From a virus, in IMG/VR virus record IMGVR_UViG_3300019360_000284, positions 1 to 20,427 of that record: a stretch of 20,427 nucleotides of DNA; one strand, written 5' to 3'. The notes under the pieces are model-generated. The model was not told where the DNA came from. It saw nothing but the letters and a program-made list of their open reading frames with translations, and made no database searches. Within the stretch, counting starts at the first letter, position 1; every line of letters starts with the position of its first letter. A program made the position numbers and the translations under genes. Shown in pieces: positions 1 to 6,903 of this stretch.

Positions 1-88
1 CAGCAGCACCGCCAGCAGCACTGCCGCCGGCACCACCGCCAGCACCGCCGCCGCCAGCAGCACCGCCAGCAGCACTGCCGCCGGCACC
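1..88. repeat. 54-bp-period repeat coding for Gly/Ala-rich segments
   Basis: Bases 1-34 and 55-88 are identical, giving a 54-bp period (18 codons) inside the Gly/Ala-rich gene on the minus strand. The array may continue beyond the left edge. The period is a multiple of three, so changes in copy number would keep the reading frame. Confidence 0.8.
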
Positions 89-160
89 GCCGCCGCCACC
101 TTCACCGGACGGCGCGAAGTAAGCCCGCCGCAATCCGCTCGTGTTCATCCACCAGTGCAT
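1..160 (-). CDS. Gly/Ala-rich phage protein, N-terminal part only
   Basis: This is an open frame on the minus strand that begins with ATG at 160 and runs off the left edge, so only about 53 residues are visible. It starts MHWWMNTSGLRRAYFAPSGE and then becomes almost pure Gly, Ala and Ser, with the segment AGGSAAGGAA occurring twice. A second ATG at 148 would remove MHWW. The start lies 3 bp after the stop of the 79-aa gene, and a GGAGAA stretch about 10 bp upstream can serve as ribosome binding site. In phages with this gene order the next genes usually encode head assembly or scaffold proteins, and low-complexity N-termini occur there, but that role is inference from position. The function is unknown. 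Confidence 0.6.
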   Translation of the reverse strand, partial: MHWWMNTSGLRRAYFAPSGEGGGGGAGGSAAGGAAGGGGAGGGAGGSAAGGAA

Positions 161-163
161 GGA

Positions 164-403
164 TCAGTTCTCCAACGCTTCGCGCATTGGCCGCACGGCC
201 TCGTGTACGGCGTGCGCCTTTCCCGCCTGCTCGGACGGGAAGCGCATCGACTGCAGCAGGCCGTCGACCGCGATCAGTGCGCGTTCCACACGCTCGATGC
301 GCTCCGGCGTCACCAGCATCAGTGCGCGTTCCACACGCTCGATGCGCTCCGGCGTCACCAGCATGATGTCCGTAGCCTTAGCGGCCGGCTTGCCCTTAGC
401 CAT
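164..403 (-). CDS. 79-aa phage protein with an internal duplication
   Basis: The gene starts at ATG 403, overlapping the end of the Bbp19-like gene by 8 bp (ATGGCTAA), with a good GGAGGGAG site just upstream. Longer frames extending upstream overlap the neighbouring gene and look like shadows. The protein starts MAKGKPAAKATDI, then has a 15-residue unit (LVTPERIERVERALM, then the same with Ile last) repeated back to back, and ends with a helical segment. The repeat is amphipathic and predicted helical, so the duplication would lengthen a helix. I do not recognise a family. Its place between the portal cluster and a Gly/Ala-rich protein suggests a head-associated accessory role, which is inference only. 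Confidence 0.65.
   Translation of the reverse strand: MAKGKPAAKATDIMLVTPERIERVERALMLVTPERIERVERALIAVDGLLQSMRFPSEQAGKAHAVHEAVRPMREALEN
273..362. repeat. Perfect 45-bp tandem duplication
   Basis: Bases 273-317 and 318-362 are identical and directly adjacent. Each copy encodes 15 residues of the 79-aa protein in frame. The lack of any mismatch suggests a recent slippage or recombination event, or an assembly artefact. Confidence 0.9.
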
Positions 404-716
404 TTTCCACTCCCTCCACGCCCAATGGTCCCGGCGCCAGTTCGACGCCCTGGGCGCCGTCGAACAACGACGCCTGGCCGTCGCTTTCCGGCGGCGCGGG
501 CGCGGCTGGTGCCGCGAGTGCACGGTCGATGCGTTGCCAGACCCGGTGCATGCCGCACGCGAAGGCCGTATCCGCCTTGGTGCGCCCTGGCATGTAGATG
601 TCCGTCCCTGCGCAAAAGCTCTTGAGATCGTCGTGGACGATTTTGGCGTCGCCAGGCCGGGCGCTCTGCGCAAACAGCCGTTGGTAGGCGGCAGCGATCT
701 CGGTCCAGTCGCTCAT
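396..716 (-). CDS. Bbp19-like small phage protein
   Basis: This 106-aa protein is encoded directly downstream of the portal gene, and its ATG at 716 overlaps the portal stop (ATGA). The N-terminal two thirds (about residues 5-66) has the look of the small Bbp19-like family found next to portal genes of podovirus-type phages: an aromatic start (AAYQRLFAQ), a V-x-x-D-L-x-x-F segment (IVHDDLKSF), and a Gly-x-x-Arg-V-x-x-x-I motif (GMHRVWQRI). The last 35 residues are Ala/Pro-rich and probably disordered. The molecular function of this family is not known to me; a role in head assembly is inferred from synteny. The family assignment comes from pattern memory and needs a profile search. Confidence 0.65.
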   Translation of the reverse strand: MSDWTEIAAAYQRLFAQSARPGDAKIVHDDLKSFCAGTDIYMPGRTKADTAFACGMHRVWQRIDRALAAPAAPAPPESDGQASLFDGAQGVELAPGPLGVEGVENG

Positions 717-2398
717 GCTGCGGCCATCGCGGGCGTGCCGGCGTTCTCACGGCTGCCCTGCAGCACCTTGAGCAGCGGCGCGATGTTCTTCGCCGCCGTC
801 GTGGCATCGAGCGCCTGTTCGGTGGCCGCCTGGTCTTCCGCGACCTGGCGCTGCGTGCCCAGCATCTGTTGGACTTGGTCGGCGCTGTTGATCCAGCGCT
901 GCGGCACCCCGAGCACCGAGCCGACCTCGGCAATGGCGGTGATCAGGTTGGGCACGTGGGCCACGCCAGGTTCGACCTGCGTCGCCATGCCGACGATCTC
1001 CAGCCACTGGATGAACGCCCGCACTTCGGCCAGGCGCATCTGGCGCAGCGCCGGCGGCTCCAGCTTCAACTTCAGCTTGATGTCGCGGTCTTGCCACTCG
1101 GGCGGCAGCGGGCGCAGTCGTCCGTCGCGGCGGCGGATGTTGTAGGTCCGCATCACGATCTGGCCGAGCGGGCGCTGGAAGGACGTCAGCAGCGGCCCCA
1201 GCGCGCGCATCTGCTCCTCCTGCAGGCCAATGATCTGCTGCGTCGGCATGCGCGGCTCGCGCGGCAGGCGCGTGTAGTGCGTGTAGAAGTGCCGGTCGAT
1301 CGCCTCGTGCAGGATCTTCGACACTTCCAGCCCGAGATCCGGGCGGCCCTCATAACGCAACGTCTGGACCGGCACATTGCCATTGCGCATCAACTCGGAG
1401 CGCACCACCAGCAGGCCGCGCGCCTCGTTCGTCGGCAGACTGACAACGCCGTCGTCGGGCACGATCGTGATCGGGTCTACCGCCTTCTCCATGCCGCGAA
1501 TGGTCGACACGCGCACGCGCTGCGCCATCTGGGTGTCTTCCAGCGCGTTGTCGCCGCAGCCGCGCCCGTAGGCCTCGCCGGGCTGCGGCAAGGCCGCGAA
1601 GATCGAATAGCAGCTCTCCTCCAGGTAGGACGTCGAGATCACGTGCGCACCGTCGCACTCGATCCAGCGCACCCGATACTGCCGCTCGCGCGGCACGTCC
1701 GACCCCGGCACGAAGGCCGGGTTGCGATCCATGACGTGCAGGAACTCACGGCGCGTCGCGTTGCCGGTCTCGACTTTGGCTGCCTCTTCGATTTTGGAAC
1801 TGACCTTGCCCGGCCACTTGTCGACGGCCTGGCGCGCGGTCCAGCGGCACTTCCAGCCGAAGCGCAGCAGCTCGCCATCCGTGTCCAGCTCCCACACGGC
1901 CGATGCCAGTGGCACCGGCATGTAGACCGGCAGCTTGCCCGGGCGGTCTCCCGTGTAGAACGGACCGTTGGCAAAGACCGCGTACTCTTTCGCCGCCGCT
2001 TTCAGCGCCTCGTCGAAGCGTGAGTTTGGGTCGTGCAGGTCGCCCAGGATGTCGTCGCGCGTACCCTCCAGCCACTCGCGGCCGGCGGGTGACGGGCTAA
2101 GCTCACCCTCAACCTCGAACGTGATCCACTTCTGCTGCGGGTTCGCGGCTGCCGCCACGATGTAGTCCGCCAGGTCATTGGCCGCGAGGATGCCGTGGCC
2201 GTCCACGGCGACGTTGCGATCGCGTTTGCCCTGGGTGTCGTTTTGGGCGACGAAGTCCTGTGAGCCGGGAAAGAACACCCGGCGCGCCGCCTTCCATGTC
2301 GTCTCGAAGGCCGCGCGATCGGTCTTGCCTTCCTCGTACCAGGAAATCGCGCGCTGCGGGCCGAAGGTGTCGGGGGCGGCTGCGGCCTGATCGGCCAT
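713..2398 (-). CDS. Phage portal (head-to-tail connector) protein
   Basis: This protein of about 561 residues forms the dodecameric ring at the capsid vertex through which DNA is packaged and to which the tail is attached. The length and texture match the podovirus-type connector family (Bacteriophage head to tail connecting protein): an early WYEEGK segment, a central stretch with PFYTGDR and YMPVPLASAVWELD, a GRGCGDNALEDTQ segment, and a late LGPLLTSFQRPLGQIV helix. The C-terminus is Gln/Ala-rich. ATG 2398 has a GGGGG site about 9 bp upstream; GTG 2404, which overlaps the preceding stop, is an alternative that adds two residues. The gene lies between a 64-aa protein and the Bbp19-like protein and is probably translationally coupled to both. 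Confidence 0.85.
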   Translation of the reverse strand: MADQAAAAPDTFGPQRAISWYEEGKTDRAAFETTWKAARRVFFPGSQDFVAQNDTQGKRDRNVAVDGHGILAANDLADYIVAAAANPQQKWITFEVEGELSPSPAGREWLEGTRDDILGDLHDPNSRFDEALKAAAKEYAVFANGPFYTGDRPGKLPVYMPVPLASAVWELDTDGELLRFGWKCRWTARQAVDKWPGKVSSKIEEAAKVETGNATRREFLHVMDRNPAFVPGSDVPRERQYRVRWIECDGAHVISTSYLEESCYSIFAALPQPGEAYGRGCGDNALEDTQMAQRVRVSTIRGMEKAVDPITIVPDDGVVSLPTNEARGLLVVRSELMRNGNVPVQTLRYEGRPDLGLEVSKILHEAIDRHFYTHYTRLPREPRMPTQQIIGLQEEQMRALGPLLTSFQRPLGQIVMRTYNIRRRDGRLRPLPPEWQDRDIKLKLKLEPPALRQMRLAEVRAFIQWLEIVGMATQVEPGVAHVPNLITAIAEVGSVLGVPQRWINSADQVQQMLGTQRQVAEDQAATEQALDATTAAKNIAPLLKVLQGSRENAGTPAMAAA

Positions 2399-2400
2399 GC

Positions 2401-2595
2401 TCACTGACCCCCGAGCGTGGCGCGCAGTGTGGGCGCGGCCGTGGTGGCGAGCGCGTAGTTGGTGAGGATCGAGCCCTGCCGTCCGCCGGCGCGCGCCTGG
2501 GCGGCGAGCTCGCGGCGGCGCGCCTGCTCCTCGGGCGTGCCCTCGGGGTCGGGCACGGGAGGCGGCGTCTGTTGGCGTGGCGCGCTGAAGCTCAT
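2401..2595 (-). CDS. 64-aa conserved-type phage protein upstream of portal
   Basis: The ATG at 2595 overlaps the stop of the preceding ORF (ATGA), and its own stop overlaps a GTG codon at the portal start. The N-terminal third is Pro-rich, the middle is a charged helix (PEEQARRRELAAQARAGG), and then comes GRQGSILTN. A short protein with an Arg/Ala helix followed by a G-R-x-x-x-I-L-T motif is common just before portal genes in podovirus-like phages, so I regard it as real. I know no function for it. There is no strong ribosome binding site, which fits translation by coupling. Confidence 0.6.
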   Translation of the reverse strand: MSFSAPRQQTPPPVPDPEGTPEEQARRRELAAQARAGGRQGSILTNYALATTAAPTLRATLGGQ

Positions 2596-2900
2596 GGTGT
2601 GCTCACATCGCCGTACTCGGGAAGAAGCCCGGCCGCCGAAGCGGCCGGGCCAGTGTCGAGAGAGGAAACTCTACGTGACTGATCATCACTGCCTAGAGAC
2701 GGCGCATTAAGCACACGAAGCGACACCACTTGTCGTTCCCATAGTTGGGAACTGCTCAACATTTTGCTGAGACCGCGCCGCGTGCGCCCCGTCATGTGCT
2801 CGAGGATCTTCCACGGAATGCCCTGCGCTCGCGCCGGCGCCACCTGCGGCCCCAACGGCCGATCGGTGTCGATGATGACAGTGAGCGCGATGCGGGGCAT
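2592..2900 (-). CDS. Hypothetical 102-aa protein with doubtful C-terminal half
   Basis: The frame opens with ATG at 2900, one base after the stop of the RNA-ligase gene, and closes with a TGA that overlaps the next ATG (ATGA). These junctions favour a real gene. The first 50 residues have G/C-rich third positions and contain GIPWKILEHMTGRTRRGL, which could form a helix-turn-helix. From about residue 50 the base composition drops, rare codons such as AGA and CTA appear, and the frame crosses a perfect UUCG-loop hairpin followed by a U-rich stretch. The C-terminal half may therefore be non-coding or a recent extension. Function unknown. Confidence 0.45.
   Translation of the reverse strand: MPRIALTVIIDTDRPLGPQVAPARAQGIPWKILEHMTGRTRRGLSKMLSSSQLWERQVVSLRVLNAPSLGSDDQSRRVSSLDTGPAASAAGLLPEYGDVSTP
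2621..2650 (-). terminator. UUCG-loop intrinsic terminator-like hairpin
   Basis: On the minus strand, 10-bp arms GCCCGGCCGC and GCGGCCGGGC (2641-2650 and 2627-2636) enclose a UUCG tetraloop and are followed by UUCUUCCC. The closing pair is C-G, the extra-stable form. It sits 26 bp upstream of the 64-aa gene, so if active it would separate the RNA-ligase part of the operon from the portal part. The U-tract is broken by C, so termination may be partial; an attenuator or processing site is also possible. Confidence 0.5.
2651..2765. promoter_or_regulatory. AT-richer stretch dense in dyads
   Basis: This stretch has clearly lower G+C than its surroundings and several inverted repeats: GTTCCCA (2735-2741) with TGGGAAC (2746-2752), CGACA (2721-2725) with TGTCG (2731-2735), and a near-palindrome centred on TGATCA around 2685. 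It lies inside the doubtful C-terminal half of the 102-aa ORF. It may hold a promoter or operator for the portal cluster downstream, but I could not identify convincing -35 and -10 boxes. Confidence 0.3.
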
Positions 2901-2901
2901 G

Positions 2902-3468
2902 TCAGTGCTGCGGCCTTCGCTTCAGGCCGAAGTCGCGCTTCTTGATCTTGGCCATGCGACCGTCGGGGTGATGCCACACGACGCCTTCGATGTCTTGCGT
3001 GGCCAGCCAATCACGCAGGGCATCGAAGGTCGTGGGTACGTCCGCCAGTGGGCCGGCCGGGCCGCCGCCGTGTTTGATCAGTAGGTGAAAGCGCGCGTGC
3101 TCGGGATCGCCCTGCACCTTCGGGCCGATGAGCTCATAGGTACCATCGGACCAATGATCCGCACCGGTCCACGCCTCGCGATGCCAGCGATCCTCCGGCC
3201 CTTCGCCGATCGGGAGCCAACCGACTGTCTTGCCAGTCTCGGGATCGACATCGGCCACCTCGAAGCCTGATGGCGCCGGTTCGTCACCTTTGAGCTCGCG
3301 TCGTTTGAAGAGCCGGTAGTCGCGCACCATGCACGCCGTGCCGTCGATCTTGCGCGTCGCGATACCTTCACCGGCGAAGACCCAACCGCAATCGGGATGC
3401 GCCTTGTCGAGTACGCGCGACCGATCGCCATTCCAGTCGCGCTCGAAGATCGTGGGGATTTTCTTCAT
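2902..3468 (-). CDS. RNA ligase family nucleotidyltransferase (RLIG1/DUF5565-like)
   Basis: This protein of 188 residues belongs by motif order to the covalent nucleotidyltransferases that adenylate a lysine and join RNA ends. Motif I is RKIDGTACMV with the likely adenylated Lys40. The YELIGP segment (Glu112) fits motif III, IEGVVWHH (Glu161) fits motif IV, and MAKIKKRDF (Lys174, Lys176) fits motif V. The opening KKIPTIFERD and the GWVFAGEGIATRK segment resemble the single-domain RNA ligase 1 group. The start is ATG 3468 with an AGGTG site about 6 bp upstream; a longer upstream frame merely overlaps other genes. It sits in the head and packaging operon between an unknown protein and the portal cluster. 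Substrate is unknown; repair of tRNA or other RNA cut by host defence is one plausible role. Confidence 0.75.
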   Translation of the reverse strand: MKKIPTIFERDWNGDRSRVLDKAHPDCGWVFAGEGIATRKIDGTACMVRDYRLFKRRELKGDEPAPSGFEVADVDPETGKTVGWLPIGEGPEDRWHREAWTGADHWSDGTYELIGPKVQGDPEHARFHLLIKHGGGPAGPLADVPTTFDALRDWLATQDIEGVVWHHPDGRMAKIKKRDFGLKRRPQH

Positions 3469-3479
3469 TGGTGCACCTG

Positions 3480-3779
3480 TCAATACTTCGCCGCGCTCTC
3501 GCCGAACATCCGCTCGCGCGTGGATGTCACGACGGTGTTGCTGCAGTGAGCGGCGGCGCGCTGGTTCAACTCGGCCACGACGTTCTCGACGATCGAGGGC
3601 ACCGCGCCAGGCTTGGCCACCAAGGCGATCAGGAAGGCCGCGTTGTCGACCAGCGCCCACAAAATGTCGTTGGAGCCGGCCTGGCCGCCCGCTATCAGCA
3701 CCTCCAGCGCCTTGTGCACGGCGACGGCCGCATGCTGCTGGCCGCCCGGAACTCGCAAGGGGAGTTTGTTGGCCGGCAT
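3480..3779 (-). CDS. Hypothetical 99-aa phage protein
   Basis: The start ATG at 3779 overlaps the stop of the upstream gene in a TGATG junction (a GTG at 3782 is also possible), and the stop lies 11 bp before the RNA-ligase start. The protein begins MPANKLPLRVPGGQQHAAVA and carries a long Ala/Val/Leu-rich middle (residues 20-70), which looks like two or three amphipathic helices rather than membrane segments. I recognise no motif. Its coupling to both neighbours indicates expression as part of the packaging operon. Confidence 0.6.
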   Translation of the reverse strand: MPANKLPLRVPGGQQHAAVAVHKALEVLIAGGQAGSNDILWALVDNAAFLIALVAKPGAVPSIVENVVAELNQRAAAHCSNTVVTSTRERMFGESAAKY

Positions 3780-4237
3780 CACTCACCCTCGCTCTTCGCT
3801 TCCGCGACCGCCTCCTGGCAGCGCGCTTCGACGCGCTCGTCGATCGCCTCGTAGTAGACGCTGAGATCGTAGGCAGTCTTACTGAGCTTGCCGCCGGTTG
3901 CGTGATAAGCGACGCAGGCAAGCACATGTGCCAGTCTCATGGCTTCCGCCTCCCACTCGGCGGCCGTCCACGAGCTGCACGGTTGCGGCTGTCGCCACTT
4001 GCCGTGGTTGGCGTTGCGCCAGGTATGCATCAAGCGAGCACATGCCAGGGCTTCGGTCACCATGTCCTGGTCGGCGAGCGGCTTTGCTCCCCGCTCAATC
4101 GCCTGGGCGCGTTGGACCGCCCACACTTCCACCAATCCTGGCGCACTCGGATCGCGCGCCAGGAGCACGAACATCGGCTCGTCCGGCAGGGCGTTGGCGA
4201 AACAATCGTAGCTACCTGGCTCAAGCTTAGTGGCCAT
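3779..4237 (-). CDS. Conserved-type 152-aa phage protein downstream of terminase
   Basis: The start is ATG 4237 with a TAGGAG site 4 bp upstream, placed over the terminase stop. The N-terminal part contains DEPMFVLLARDPSAPGLVEVWA, a pattern I associate with uncharacterised phage proteins encoded beside terminase or portal genes, and then a helical region with DMVTEALACARLMHTWR. The C-terminal half contains a Trp-rich piece and ends in a Glu/Ala/Lys helix. There is no enzymatic motif. It may be a structural or packaging accessory protein, inferred only from position. Confidence 0.65.
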   Translation of the reverse strand: MATKLEPGSYDCFANALPDEPMFVLLARDPSAPGLVEVWAVQRAQAIERGAKPLADQDMVTEALACARLMHTWRNANHGKWRQPQPCSSWTAAEWEAEAMRLAHVLACVAYHATGGKLSKTAYDLSVYYEAIDERVEARCQEAVAEAKSEGE

Positions 4238-4243
4238 CGTCTC

Positions 4244-5833
4244 CTACCCGTCGATGATGATCGGCCGTTGATGCCGCGCGACATCGCGCAGCCGGCCCGG
4301 CACGCGGCCGACGTGCGCGGGCGTTGTCACGGTGGCGTAGCCGTTCTGCTGCAGCAGCTGGCGAACGGGATTGCTGTCGTCGCGCGCGCGGCCCAGCGCA
4401 CGCTCGTAACCGCCCTCCTCCATCGCGCCGTACTGGCAGGCCTCGGCGACGTGGCTGTAATCGTTCTTGTCGGGCTTCTCGTCGTAGCGCTCGACATTGG
4501 CGATGTTGAGCTTGCGCCAGCGATAGCCGCCGTTGAGCGCACCGCGCAGCACGGTGCAGGTCGGCGACAGCCAGAACATCGGCACCGTACCCTCGACCTT
4601 GAGGCAATCGTCGATCGCCTGGCGCCGCGGCTCGGGAGCGTTGGTCTTTGCCGGCAGGATGCGCACGCCGGCCTCGGCGCCGACACGCTCCATCCAGTCC
4701 CGCTCCCCTTCGACCTTGTCGCTGCCGTACTGGGCGGACGGATCGGCAACGGCACGGATGCGGCCAGGCGCGCGGAAAGCGATGTACTTGGCCGTGTCGA
4801 GCAGCGCACCAAGACGGCGGCCGAAGCGCTCCGGCCCCACGCCGTGCTCGCACACGACCTCGTCGAGCACGCGCAGCTGCGTGTCGGCGCGGCGTTGTTT
4901 CAGCACCGCCGCCGGCGAGCCGCCGGCGTCGATGCCGATGATCAGCACCAGGTTGTGGTCGGGCTGCAGTTCGTCGGGCGCCACGAAAAGCGCGTCGTCG
5001 AAATCATGCACCGGCATGCCGTCCAGGCGCCGACCGAACTTGTTGTCGACCTTGCGCTCGACCTCGTGCTTTTTCATGAAGCGCACCTGGCGCTCGTAGT
5101 AGCCCTTGGGCAGGTGCTGCAGGTTCTCGGCGCCGGGATCGCGCGCGCCGGCCTGGCGGAAGTAATGGCGGTTCTCGATCCAGCGGCGGCTGACGATCTC
5201 CCGGTGCTGCCATGTGTCGACGACGGGCGCATTCATGTCGGCCCACACGCCCGGATCGACGCTGCCGCCGTCGGCCTCGCGCGGGTAACGGCCGGCGCGC
5301 TGGAAGCACTTGCCGAAGGCAAGCTCGATGAAGGTCTGCAATTCGTTGATCCAGATCCACGTCGACTGAATGCCGGCGAAGAAGTCTTCCAGCGCCTCGT
5401 CGGACGTGATGTCGCCCAGCGCCATGAAATGCGTCTCGAGAAGGCCGGCCGTGCCGTCAGGCAGCGCCATCGTGGCGAGCTGCACGGCCGGGCCGCCGTG
5501 GCTGCCGACCCATTCGATGCCGTTTTGCGGATCGTGCTGGGGTATCCACTCCCACCATGAGGGGATGAAGTTTTCCCACAGGCGCCGATAGTCGTTCTTG
5601 AGGATGGTGAGGCGCGAGCGGCGCACGGCGTGCGCGCGTGGAACACGCGCGATTGCGCCCTTGACGATGGGCTGCGGATGCTGTCGCATGGTGCCCGCGA
5701 GCGCCTTCGCGATGAAGGTGCCGGTCTTGCCGGAACCCACCGGCCCCTGCAGGACGATCAGCTCTTCATGGGACTGGAAGGCGGCCAGCGCCTTCGGACC
5801 CGGCGGGGTCCATGGACGGATTACCGTCGCCAT
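4244..5833 (-). CDS. terL: Terminase large subunit
   Basis: This 529-aa protein is the ATP-driven motor and nuclease that loads DNA into the prohead. The ATPase domain has Walker A GPVGSGKT at residues 30-37 and a Walker B-like WIWINE at 159-164 ending in the catalytic Glu. The RNase H-like nuclease domain shows the expected acidic residues in IIGIDAGG (Asp302), AVADPSAQYG (Asp364) and NDYSHVAEACQYG (Asp458). Length is normal for the family. The start is ATG 5833 with GGGAGG about 6 bp upstream. It is separated from the small terminase gene by a 343-bp structured gap, which is unusual because these genes normally abut. A long plus-strand open frame opposite it is a shadow. Confidence 0.93.
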   Translation of the reverse strand: MATVIRPWTPPGPKALAAFQSHEELIVLQGPVGSGKTGTFIAKALAGTMRQHPQPIVKGAIARVPRAHAVRRSRLTILKNDYRRLWENFIPSWWEWIPQHDPQNGIEWVGSHGGPAVQLATMALPDGTAGLLETHFMALGDITSDEALEDFFAGIQSTWIWINELQTFIELAFGKCFQRAGRYPREADGGSVDPGVWADMNAPVVDTWQHREIVSRRWIENRHYFRQAGARDPGAENLQHLPKGYYERQVRFMKKHEVERKVDNKFGRRLDGMPVHDFDDALFVAPDELQPDHNLVLIIGIDAGGSPAAVLKQRRADTQLRVLDEVVCEHGVGPERFGRRLGALLDTAKYIAFRAPGRIRAVADPSAQYGSDKVEGERDWMERVGAEAGVRILPAKTNAPEPRRQAIDDCLKVEGTVPMFWLSPTCTVLRGALNGGYRWRKLNIANVERYDEKPDKNDYSHVAEACQYGAMEEGGYERALGRARDDSNPVRQLLQQNGYATVTTPAHVGRVPGRLRDVARHQRPIIIDG

Positions 5834-6176
5834 GGCCCGGCCTCCCTCGATACCCGTACCCGGCGAGGCAACATTGCCGGGGGTGCGAAGGCCCCCGCCC
5901 CGACCCGCTGGAGCGACCAGTCAATTGTTTCGCGCGAGGCTTCCAACAAGGCATTGGGGGACGAAAAAGTTGTACGGTTTGCGGTAGAAGCCTGTCCGAC
6001 CCCCGCGCGGGCAGAGCGAGCGCCAGGGGGGGCATGCCCCCCGGCAGGGTCCCATTGCCGCACTTCGCGGCGCCGGCCTGCGATCGCAAGCGCCAGGCGC
6101 AGGCCGGCGAGCGGCCCGAGCGCGATCAGGTGCGGCCGGCAAGCTGATGGATAATCAGCCGGGGAATGCAGGCAAG
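5834..6176. other. Structured gap between terminase genes
   Basis: I see no convincing gene here. The stretch holds a 12-bp perfect inverted repeat (6071-6082 with 6098-6109, 15-base loop), a 16-bp palindrome of six G, CATG and six C (6027-6042), a 6-bp stem at 6143-6159, and GC-rich stems near 5860-5895. A minus-strand frame (5821-6180) crosses the whole gap and starts with an ATGA overlap, but its composition follows the palindromes and looks non-coding. Candidate roles are a packaging recognition site (cos or pac, typically near small terminase genes), an RNA element or a remnant of an insertion. Confidence 0.4.
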
Positions 6177-6848
6177 TCATTGATCGCGCTCGCTTTCTGG
6201 CGCCGCGTTAGACTGCGCCGCGTTAGACTGGCCAGGTTCCGGCGCGCTAAGTGTTTGATTTTCAATGATTGTGCCCGCGACGTAGTCGAGGCGGCCAGGT
6301 GGCAGCGCCGCGAACCTCTCAAGCGCCCGCAGCGCGTCGGTATCCTCGACCTGCGCGTCACCCTGGCCATCACCCGGCCGCTGCATGAACACCCCGAAGG
6401 CAAGCGCGCCGCGGCCATCGACCTTGACCTCGGTCGGCATGGTGCTGTGTAGGTAGGGCGCGGCCACGCGCGCGGCCTCGATGATGCGCTTGAGCGCTTC
6501 CCGCGCGTCGCAGCCCAGGTAGGCCGCGAGCTCGCGCGGATCGCTGGCGTAGATCCTCGCCAGCGCCTGCAGCGGCGAGCCGTGCAGGCCGAGGATGAAG
6601 CGCCGCCAGGCCTCGGTGCTCTTGTTGCGCGCACCTGGCGGCCGGCCGACGCGGCGCTCGCCGTGCGCGACCTCGCCGCCGTCCTCGCCATCGTCCGGCG
6701 CCGCCACGATCGGGCCGGCCGCGTTCAACACCGGCAGCGCCGGCGCGAAACCAGCGCCGAGCATCAGCTGCACCGGCGCATCCGCCGGCGGCGCCTCAGT
6801 CGGCCGCTCCTCCTCGACGATCGCGGCTAAGCCATTGACCTTGCTCAA
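6177..6848 (-). CDS. Terminase small subunit-like DNA-binding protein
   Basis: The central part (RRVGRPPGARNKSTEAWRRF, then a helical stretch with DPRELAAYLGCDAREAL and PYLHSTMPTEV) resembles the G-R-P-x-G-x-x-N type proteins that sit before the large terminase gene and recognise phage DNA. It is flanked by an acidic linker before the motif and a disordered tail with a duplicated QSNAA. The start is uncertain. TTG 6848 gives a natural N-terminus (MSKVNGLAAIVEEE) with a GGGGCGG stretch in front. GTG 6902 and TTG 6926 are alternatives with poorer sites, and TTG 6926 would lie inside the repeat array. The gene is the first of the minus-strand packaging operon. Confidence 0.65.
   Translation of the reverse strand: MSKVNGLAAIVEEERPTEAPPADAPVQLMLGAGFAPALPVLNAAGPIVAAPDDGEDGGEVAHGERRVGRPPGARNKSTEAWRRFILGLHGSPLQALARIYASDPRELAAYLGCDAREALKRIIEAARVAAPYLHSTMPTEVKVDGRGALAFGVFMQRPGDGQGDAQVEDTDALRALERFAALPPGRLDYVAGTIIENQTLSAPEPGQSNAAQSNAAPESERDQ
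6201..6230. repeat. Perfect 15-bp tandem duplication
   Basis: Bases 6201-6215 and 6216-6230 are identical. They encode a doubled QSNAA in the tail of the small terminase-like protein, in frame. Confidence 0.9.
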
Positions 6849-6903
6849 TATCCGCCCCGTTTTTAATCGGTCGGAGCGGAGAGCGCCGGCCGATTGTTCC
6901 ACC

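Noticed and set aside
869-2023. A 384-codon plus-strand frame opposite the portal gene
   Set aside because: It is antisense to the portal gene, which is tiled with its neighbours and has family-like segments.
3329-5560. A 743-codon plus-strand open frame opposite the terminase and neighbouring genes
   Set aside because: It lies antisense to a clear large terminase gene and three tiled genes, and its sequence has no domain texture. High G+C removes stop codons from the opposite strand.
1-5833. A diversity-generating retroelement, as in Bordetella phage BPP-1, which has a similar portal/Bbp19 gene order
   Set aside because: No reverse transcriptase and no template/variable repeat pair are visible. 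The repeats near the left end are exact short tandem units, not an adenine-substituted pair.
5821-6180. A 119-codon minus-strand frame spanning the terminase gap with an ATGA overlap
   Set aside because: Its residues merely reflect the GC palindromes and run into the large terminase start; I treat the gap as non-coding, though the ATGA overlap leaves some doubt.
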